DNA from: Acanthaster planci
Taxonomy: Eukaryota > Echinodermata > Asteroidea > Valvatida > Acanthasteridae
Reading direction: 5' to 3'
NCBI RefSeq assembly: GCF_001949145.1
Contig: NW_019091467.1
Span: forward strand, 755,391 to 819,390
DNA length: 64,000 nucleotides
Numbering within the stretch: the first letter of the stretch is position 1; the number at the start of each line of letters is the position of its first letter. Of the stretch, positions 60,901 through 64,000 are shown in pieces. Under the pieces are notes generated by a model. The model did no database searches and was not told where the DNA came from. It saw only the letters and a program-made list of their open reading frames with translations. A program made the position numbers and the translations under genes.

Positions 60901-63900
60901 CAAATTCTAATCTATTATGTAAGGAGGAAGGAGTACCATTCCAATCACCTTGGAGTTCAATTTTTTTCACAGTGACAGTCTGTGCAGCAGGATAACTGAG
61001 CTTCTTGGTGGCCTAAGGAAGGTCTTTAGTCTGACACCATACAATGCAGTAACATTTGAGGTGAGATCGCCGAATTGGTTATTTTTTTTCTAATTGCTGC
61101 ATGACAAACCAATTAACCCTGGATTTCTCTTCAGCACAGATTGCAGTTCATTGTAGTTGCAGGGCACCATGAAAATTACATGGGTACCAGTCTTGCTTTT
61201 TACACTTTGACTAATAGAGCTGCCCAGTCGGCAAGATATTGAATGTATATATGGAAACATGGCACATGTACCGTGCACAGTGATACAAAAAAGACAACTA
61301 CTCCCCAAACCTTGCGTAACAATTCCTGATTGGCTCAGAGATGATTCAGAATTACTCTGTTGGAATTTTGAAATGGTAACCCAGTGATCATGGGTTTACA
61401 TTCCTTGTTCGGGCATTCAGGTTGGTGCTGTGTTAAATTCCTTGCTTGCCTGAATCAGAATTTACTGTTTTAACAATGGAATGGTAACTCAGTAGACTTT
61501 TTCACTATAAATTCATAATTATGCACGTATGTGCACAATGGCCTTGGCTACAAGAAGTGTGCAGGGGCCATTACATTCCCTGCTTGCCCGAATCAAAATT
61601 AATCTTTTATAGCATTGGAATGGTAACTCAATGGTCTTGGGTTCATATCCAAAATTCAGGGATTCAGATTGGTGCTGTGTTACATTCCTTGTACACTCCT
61701 GTAACCCACGCATAAATCTTAACGAGGGTCATGTAGGGACTTGGCTGTCTGTGTCCACCTGATTCCATTAATGGCTTTCCTCTAAAGATCATTCTTTAAA
61801 TTTTGGGTCCAAAAATGTGACACTTTTGGTATCCCAGTTGCACCAGACCTGTGTAAATGTAAGTGGAAATATCATTGAAATAGACTCGATGCTACGTGCG
61901 TTTGTTGGGTTGGTTGGTAGCTAATTTTGCAGTGCTTAATCACTGCAGGATATTAAGGAGGGTATACTGATCTGACAACATCATATGTCAATTGTAACAT
62001 GGACACCAAAAAAAATTGGATCTCATACTCATGAAATGACCCTAAACCCTTTCATTGTAGTCTTCTTTCCAAGATTTTATACAGTACACTACACAATGCC
62101 ATGGAGCCATTTGTTGAGCCTGCTTTTGTCACCAGATGTAACCAAAAGAACCATTATCAAAATAGAATCCGTCGACTGTTTTGGCTTAACCAGGTGTGGG
62201 ACTACATTATGCCTCACTGGATGGAGTGCATCTGTTGTGACATCCCTGATGAGGAGCTGTCTCAGCTCCAGGACGTCCTGTGTCGCCTCTTCGACGTGGA
62301 CATGAGCCCGTTGCCCTTCTCCACAGAGAAGCTCTTCAACTTTGTGGCCTGCCGGTTCCGCGGCATGGCGGCCAATGACCAGGAGAAAGCCCTGCTGTGG
62401 CTTCAGGTGCGTGGACTTGAAAGGATGACAAACCTGTCGCCTTGTACCTGTGTCTGTGCTAAATTCTTGGCCCTCTAGTGGCCTTTCTTCGCACAAATTC
62501 AAGAGAGGGAAAAAGTTTTTTATTGGCTTATGGTGTGACTGAACAATTAAGTGAATTTCCTTCTTAACACCTTTGCGACGGATGACGGTAAGAGCTGCCG
62601 TAAAAATTGAGATCCTCAGCCCGCTTTTCAGCTATTATTCTCAGCCTACGCTTGAGCGAACACGGTGAAAGAAGGCAGACCCTGGCTCTTGTATATATGG
62701 TGATTGACCTTTGTGTGTTGCCAAGAAATGAAAAGGCCGAATTTGCATCATAATCACCAGCTTCACAATAGTCCCCACTTTGAAAAGAGGCAATGGGAAT
62801 GTGGAAGCGTGAGTAGAGCCGCATGCCACCGAACAATGAGCCTTTTCACTATGTAATTCAGAGCACGCAGGGCCACAAACCAAGAATTTGCAGTTTGGCA
62901 GGTGGCCTTCTTGGCCAAACGAGGCTGGAACTCTCGGAGTCGGCTTTCAGAAAAAAGTTCCCGTCGTCAAGTTAACATGAGAATCCCCCAGCCAAGTTTG
63001 ATGTTGTCCTCTTAAATTTCCTCTTTCAACCAAGTGACACAGGTATATGATAATTATGGCTGATGCAAATTCTGATATTGTTTGTTCTGTACCGTAAATA
63101 GATTTTGACGGAAACGGACATTGTCATCCCGCTCAAGCTTCTCCTGAGCATCTTCAGTGATGGCCTGACGTCCATGTCCAAGATCCAATTAGCCAAGCAG
63201 AAGCAGAGAGACCAGCAGCGGGCTGCTAGCCAAACTGCCGAAACTCCAGCCGGCCCAGAACAGCAGCAGCAACAGCAACAACAGCAGGCACCTGACGAAG
63301 TTGCTGTAGAAACCCCAGGGGCTCCACCTACCGAGCCCACTGTCGCCGCTGCACCGCCTTCAGTCGCACCTCCTGCAGGGGCTGGCCCAGGGACGGAGGG
63401 AGGAGTGGTGGTGGGAGGTGTGCCTGTGGAACCGCCCCATGTGAAGATTGATCCCTCTCCAGACGATGGACCCATACAGGAACAGGATGAAGAGCAGATA
63501 CTGAGATGCTTTGTGTTGATGCTTGACATGCTGAATATCCAGGTAACTGCATTGGCTACACATGCATGTACCTCATATAATTTCTGCTCAAATCACTTTC
63601 CACCAACAATCTAAATAATTTTTTAATTGTATGACTTCAACAAATGTGGTTGTGGTCTTTTGTGTTTGTTACTGATTTGGATAAATGTTGACCAGGCTAT
63701 GTCACAGTGGATAATTGTGACATAAGGATTAATTTCATCCCAGTGCTTGAATTTTTGTCAACTCAGTTTTGCCCCATAAAATAATTCTTTTGGTTCCTTC
63801 ACAGTCATAATGTGAATATTTATTAGAAATGTGATCTGCAATCAGTGGGTCAACTCTTGCTATCAATGATGATGCTGTTGTTAATCATCTGTTGATGATT

Positions 63901-64000
63901 AGTTGATTAGCAATCTTTTGTGCCAAGCAAAGATCAGCAGAGAGCCAGTCAGAGGTGTCACACAGCATATTAAAGTTTGGCTGGTAACCTGTTCTAGCTC
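36944..64000 (+). CDS. UNC79: UNC79, NALCN channel complex subunit, N-terminal 778 residues (partial, runs off the right edge)
   Basis: Seventeen coding exons: 36944-36965, 37514-37634, 38373-38536, 52411-52581, 53162-53251, 54188-54243, 54691-54814, 55384-55448, 56176-56264, 56402-56477, 56798-57006, 58214-58482, 58889-58920, 59755-59858, 60973-61060, 62194-62406, 63102-63542. All introns are GT-AG and phase-consistent; the total is 2334 bases, or 778 codons. UNC79 is a very large cytosolic alpha-helical-repeat protein (about 2600 residues in human) that pairs with UNC80 and regulates the NALCN sodium-leak channel, setting neuronal resting potential. Collinear matches to vertebrate UNC79 run throughout: MSTKSEQF, NRILHNIAPLPTGTDIANTL, HYPSLDY, DLGQAIQ, LMECIMTYKK, FHYWPSL, PPPLYLC, HGNRPIRYC, SLLKEA, RLLSRFGLWLL, YVTKWLMKI, ARVGGDY, VWDYIMPHWME, CRFRGMA, and LLLSIFSDG. 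A Cys/His cluster occupies residues 256-364 and a polyglutamine linker residues 685-693. About 1800 residues should lie to the right. Confidence 0.96.
37514..37634 (+). CDS. UNC79: UNC79 exon 2, residues 8-47 plus 2 bases
   Basis: Acceptor CATTGACAG at 37512-37513 and donor AAG/GTACAT. It encodes SAKIRNLTDYQNRILHNIAP and then LPTGTDIANTLRYF, the strongly conserved UNC79 N-terminus. A longer open frame begins at 37150 upstream, but the part before 37514 is intron. Confidence 0.95.
37679..38150 (+). mobile_element. TTAA-bounded piggyBac-type miniature element, family 2, copy 1 (3' end lost)
   Basis: Begins TTAACCACTTGG, 44 bp after UNC79 exon 2. It is collinear with 42028-42622 over most of its length (shared blocks include ATCAGACAAAG, CTTGTAACAAAAGAC, TTGTTTTGAAAC, GCGATGAGC). 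The terminal inverted repeat at its right end is not found, so it is truncated. Confidence 0.8.
38373..38536 (+). CDS. UNC79: UNC79 exon 3, residues 48-102 plus 1 base
   Basis: Acceptor TTGTTTTGGTAG and donor CAG/GTAGGG, phase 2 in and phase 1 out. It encodes SILKEAPADLGD, then HYPSLDYLCLYETLDSLIEI and VPSVQYGQS, matching the human YPSLDYQGLYVTLVTLLDLVP region. It is followed by the 13.9 kb intron 3. Confidence 0.94.
39828..40210 (+). mobile_element. TTAA-bounded piggyBac-type miniature element, family 1, copy 1
   Basis: Starts TTAACCCCTTAACGGCGGG and ends CACGAAGGGGTTAA. It is closely similar to the inverted copy at 62564-62975. It sits in UNC79 intron 3. An 86-codon frame inside (39950-40210) is mostly shared by both copies but resembles no known transposase. 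Confidence 0.87.
40466..40680 (+). repeat. Dispersed repeat, copy 2 (partner at 22196-22440)
   Basis: GAATTGCACCCTCACCGG, then TACCAAAGAACTGTCGGTTC and AACATGCCCTCACTTGTTTC, parallel to copy 1. In UNC79 intron 3. Confidence 0.6.
42028..42622 (+). mobile_element. TTAA-bounded piggyBac-type miniature element, family 2, complete copy
   Basis: Both ends carry TTAA and inverted termini: TTAACCACTTTCTGCCGGGG at the left and CCCCGGCATGAAGTAGTTAA at the right. No transposase frame. It sits in UNC79 intron 3. TTAA target duplication with short inverted termini is the signature of piggyBac-mobilised non-autonomous elements. Confidence 0.85.
44728..44812 (+). repeat. Half copy of the 25202 foldback element
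   Basis: TGCTATTTGCCCCCTCGGGT then GTACAAAACTCATTGACCCTG and CAGCAGGCAACA parallel the right half of 25258-25345. The left arm is absent. Confidence 0.65.
45215..45435 (+). other. Candidate alternative terminal exon of UNC79
   Basis: The acceptor-like TTGTTCTTTTCAG ends at 45214. In phase 1, as required after exon 3, it reads DSACCQFNGWMLIINDK and stays open to a stop at 45433-45435 (about 73 codons). The four other copies of this module stop early in the same phase. There is no homology support for the peptide; the call rests on phase and openness only. Confidence 0.25.
48046..48475 (+). other. Terminal-exon-like segment in UNC79 intron 3
   Basis: An acceptor-like TATTTTGCAG ends at 48045. 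A 111-codon frame (48056-48391, MALVQEGGRTEIEEG...) follows, then AATAAA at 48455-48460 and a T/G-rich stretch. I recognise no protein family. Read in the phase needed from UNC79 exon 3 it stops after a few codons. Confidence 0.3.
49370..49977 (+). repeat. Minisatellite, 136 bp unit, about 4.5 copies
   Basis: Units begin GATGGAGTACATGTAC at 49370, 49509, 49651, 49787 and 49923. Each contains CATGAGTATTCAGAGGCAG, CTGAGTACAACCTGGCCATT (or CCGAGTACA) and CATCCTGTCGAGTCTGATGG. Units 3 and 4 are 136 bp and closest to each other. Located in UNC79 intron 3. Confidence 0.95.
50030..50640 (+). repeat. Pair of diverged 3'UTR-like units with AATAAA
   Basis: 50040-50190 and 50466-50630 share TTTAAAGTTA, AATAAAGA, GAGCTCTCAGTGCT, TTTGACCTAAA and TACA.ATTGGCTGC. 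AATAAA lies at 50076-50081 and 50513-50518. A related upstream piece (AGAGCAGC.TGC.ATGGAC, TTCAGAGAACCT) occurs at about 50320-50400 and again at 50768-50840. Confidence 0.75.
52411..52581 (+). CDS. UNC79: UNC79 exon 4, residues 103-159 plus 1 base
   Basis: Acceptor TTGATGCCAG and donor T/GTAAGT. G plus AT makes Asp103, giving Y-G-Q-S-DLGQAIQ against human HGQHDLGQ, so nothing is missing across the long intron. It continues with EPEIVDTIPHTVASTLAIFP. Confidence 0.95.
53162..53251 (+). CDS. UNC79: UNC79 exon 5, residues 160-189 plus 1 base
   Basis: Acceptor TTAATTAATAG (weak polypyrimidine) and donor AAAG/GTAGGA. It encodes EVQSIEGDTYASMSVSAVIM and then LVLQHCKNK, aligned with the human LSASSMLMIAMQYTSN region. 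Phase 1 in and out. Confidence 0.88.
54188..54243 (+). CDS. UNC79: UNC79 exon 6, residues 190-208
   Basis: Acceptor TCTCTGCAG and donor AAG/GTAAGA. A short 56-base exon encoding HHAQLMECIMTYKKDVYK, matching human YHCQLLECLMKYKQEVWK. Phase 1 in, phase 0 out. Confidence 0.93.
54691..54814 (+). CDS. UNC79: UNC79 exon 7, residues 209-249 plus 1 base
   Basis: Acceptor CCCTTTGCAG and donor ACAT/GTATGT. It encodes DILCTIAFGPSSARGAAANL, then LFHYWPSLVPAN and DRDFSYT, matching human FHYWPNLKPP and LQYTAWNP. Using the GTATGT donor makes Cys250 and a gap-free alignment with the next exon; the GTAAGC four bases later would break the frame. Confidence 0.92.
55384..55448 (+). CDS. UNC79: UNC79 exon 8, residues 250-271
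   Basis: Acceptor TTTGACAG and donor AAG/GTAGGG. It encodes WKPIMCQRSNCLSPVNNAAV plus K, aligned with human WNPIHCQHIECHNAINKPAVK. It supplies the first CX4C pair (Cys256/261) of the Cys/His cluster. A longer reading frame over this spot is out of phase and is not the product. Confidence 0.94.
56176..56264 (+). CDS. UNC79: UNC79 exon 9, residues 272-300 plus 2 bases
   Basis: Acceptor CTTCTTTCAG and donor ACAG/GTATGT. It encodes MCMDPVIAGKYSKHPPPLYL and then CQVCSDYVN. The PPPLYLCxxC motif is shared with vertebrate UNC79 (PPPLYLCEEC). Confidence 0.94.
56402..56477 (+). CDS. UNC79: UNC79 exon 10, residues 301-326
   Basis: Acceptor TTATTTTCAG and donor AAG/GTACGA. It encodes EISDCKPFLNVLQPQEIVSK and then ICENK, aligned with human DVLLPQAEISAICQKK. 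The preceding intron is only 137 bp. Confidence 0.92.
56798..57006 (+). CDS. UNC79: UNC79 exon 11, residues 327-395 plus 2 bases
   Basis: Acceptor CCACTTCAG and donor CAG/GTAAGT. It encodes NCSSMDKTALFTCYSSECTG, then HGNRPIRYCTSC, then LCEAIIR. Strong match to human NCSSHVRRAVVTCFSAGC...HGNRPVRYCKRC. It carries Cys339, Cys344, His348, Cys356, Cys359 and His364. Confidence 0.96.
58214..58482 (+). CDS. UNC79: UNC79 exon 12, residues 396-485 plus 1 base
   Basis: Acceptor CATGTGCAG and donor CAAG/GTAAGT. It encodes SLLKEAHVIEKDPL, an acidic stretch, then SRLLSRFGLWLLIEKCNPTE and VVGRLLSMAFQWF, matching human LLSQFGIWFLVSLCTPSENTP and MVFQWF. A GC-rich exon. Confidence 0.95.
58889..58920 (+). CDS. 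UNC79: UNC79 exon 13 (32 bases), residues 486-496
   Basis: Acceptor TTTTTTTCACCCACAG and donor GAC/GTAAGT. It encodes DSVALESLKAD, aligned with human DEVGSLVEKLKPQ. Its length is not a multiple of three and the flanking phases (1 and 0) fit only if it is included, so it should be constitutive. Confidence 0.88.
59093..59331. repeat. Foldback element with GTAATTCCAGAAATTAGGGG arms
   Basis: GTAATTCCAGAAATTAGGGG at 59093 and CCCCTAATTTCTGGAATTAC ending at 59331 are exact complements. Part of the right-side sequence (CCAAAAATGTGACACTTTTG) recurs near 61810, so the family is dispersed. Confidence 0.85.
59755..59858 (+). CDS. UNC79: UNC79 exon 14, residues 497-530 plus 2 bases
   Basis: Acceptor TCTCCCTACAG and donor CTA/GTAAGT. 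It encodes YVTKWLMKILKSHFNVFVSC and then LLPQPPDYARVGGD, matching human FVTKWLKTVCDVRFDVMVMC and ARVGGYW. Confidence 0.95.
60004..60106. repeat. Inverted repeat within an UNC79 intron
   Basis: AGATTAAATCTGTGCTCTGA...GATTGC is mirrored by GCAATCATATATTTCAGAGC...GATTTAATCTT. The loop contains CTGAAGAAGGTACCTAGTTA and CCGAAAGGTCGG, typical of retroelement tails in many invertebrates. Confidence 0.65.
60569..60830. repeat. Interspersed repeat of GCGC-hairpin type in an UNC79 intron
   Basis: ATAATGCGCTGTTTCCATGA opposite ATGATCAATGGCGCAGTACC-like sequence, then AGTACCCACACCGTAGTATG and GGAGAACCCAACC. Resembles the layout of 17827-18062. The boundaries are approximate. Confidence 0.45.
60973..61060 (+). 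CDS. UNC79: UNC79 exon 15, residues 531-560
   Basis: Acceptor TTTTTTTCACAG and donor GAG/GTGAGA. It encodes DSLCSRITELLGGLRKVFSL and then TPYNAVTFE, aligned with human TQLKEGLNRILCLIPYNVINQS. Confidence 0.93.
61370..61705 (+). repeat. Three imperfect tRNA-like SINE-type units
   Basis: Units share ATGGTAACYCAGTG (61373, 61481, 61620) followed by GGGTT.A.ATTCC-like sequence and TTGGTGCTGTGTTA.ATTCCTTG. Unit 3 has TGGTAACTCAATGGTCTTGG and GGTTCATATCC, resembling the B box of tRNA-derived SINEs. Confidence 0.5.
62194..62406 (+). CDS. UNC79: UNC79 exon 16, residues 561-631
   Basis: Acceptor CTTAACCAG and donor CAG/GTGCGT, phase 0 to 0, 71 codons. It encodes VWDYIMPHWMECICCDIPDE, then RLFDVDMSPLPFSTEKLFNF, then QEKALLWLQ, matching human VWECIMPEWLEAIRTEVPD and FDIELCPLPFSMEEMFGF. 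Confidence 0.96.
62564..62975 (-). mobile_element. TTAA-bounded piggyBac-type miniature element, family 1, copy 2 (inverted)
   Basis: Reverse-complement copy of 39828-40210, with TTAACACCTTTGCGACGG at one end and CCCGTCGTCAAGTTAA at the other. It carries about 30 extra bases near 62830-62860. It lies in the UNC79 intron between exons 16 and 17. Confidence 0.87.
63102..63542 (+). CDS. UNC79: UNC79 exon 17, residues 632-778
   Basis: Acceptor GTAAATAG and donor CAG/GTAACT, 147 codons, phase 0 to 0. It starts ILTETDIVIPLKLLLSIFSD, matching human SELDIMVPLQLLISMFSDG, and ends EEQILRCFVLMLDMLNIQ, matching NCFILMFDLLLKQ. Between these conserved ends is a low-complexity linker rich in Gln, Pro, Ala and Gly that replaces the Ser/Arg/Pro-rich linker of vertebrates. 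Confidence 0.95.
63261..63287 (+). repeat. Polyglutamine tract, nine CAG/CAA codons
   Basis: Mixed CAG and CAA codons encode Gln685-693 of the UNC79 linker. The interrupted codon pattern should make it more stable than pure CAG. Confidence 0.9.

Noticed and set aside
63026-63529. 167-residue minus-strand frame
   Set aside because: Shadow of UNC79 exon 17, including poly-Cys from the CAG/CAA run read backwards.

Overview
The window is a draft-assembly piece of animal nuclear DNA, with one run of N at 18171-18264. It carries parts of two divergently oriented, intron-rich protein genes. Long introns, canonical GT-AG splicing, scattered foldback and TTAA-flanked elements, a CR1/L2-like LINE relic and a very high density of the self-complementary string TACATGTA suggest a marine invertebrate deuterostome. 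An echinoderm is my best guess and amphioxus is an alternative. This is inference from sequence style, not a database match.

Minus strand, 30708 down to 4137: a FEZ-family gene (fasciculation and elongation protein zeta; vertebrate FEZ1/FEZ2, worm unc-76). Five coding exons give 318 residues from the start codon. All four junctions are GT-AG with matching phases. The C-terminal roughly 50-70 residues found in FEZ1/FEZ2 are not recognisable in 1-4136 and probably lie beyond the left edge.

Plus strand, 36944 to beyond 64000: the N-terminal part of UNC79, a cytosolic auxiliary subunit of the NALCN sodium-leak channel complex. Seventeen coding exons give exactly 778 codons ending in phase 0 at 63542. 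Exon 1 holds only 22 coding bases and exon 13 only 32. Intron 3 is about 13.9 kb; the other internal introns are 0.1-1.2 kb.

The two start codons are about 6.2 kb apart, head to head. The intergenic region holds a roughly 540 bp foldback element with promoter-like motifs in its loop, smaller palindromes, inverted minisatellites, TAGGCCT clusters and an AT-rich island.

The FEZ introns (1-30 kb) are filled with ATGTAC/ACCGGT palindromic simple sequence, which thins out sharply across UNC79. UNC79 intron 3 has a different character. It contains diverged copies of short cassettes, several starting with a splice-acceptor-like CAG/ATGCT sequence and carrying AATAAA. One copy (45215-45435) is open in the exact phase needed to splice from exon 3, which makes it a candidate alternative terminal exon. 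The same intron has a five-copy 136 bp minisatellite. Four TTAA-bounded piggyBac-type miniature elements of two families lie in UNC79 introns. Both genes act in neurons (kinesin-linked axonal transport and resting sodium leak), so shared control from the intergenic region is plausible but unproven.
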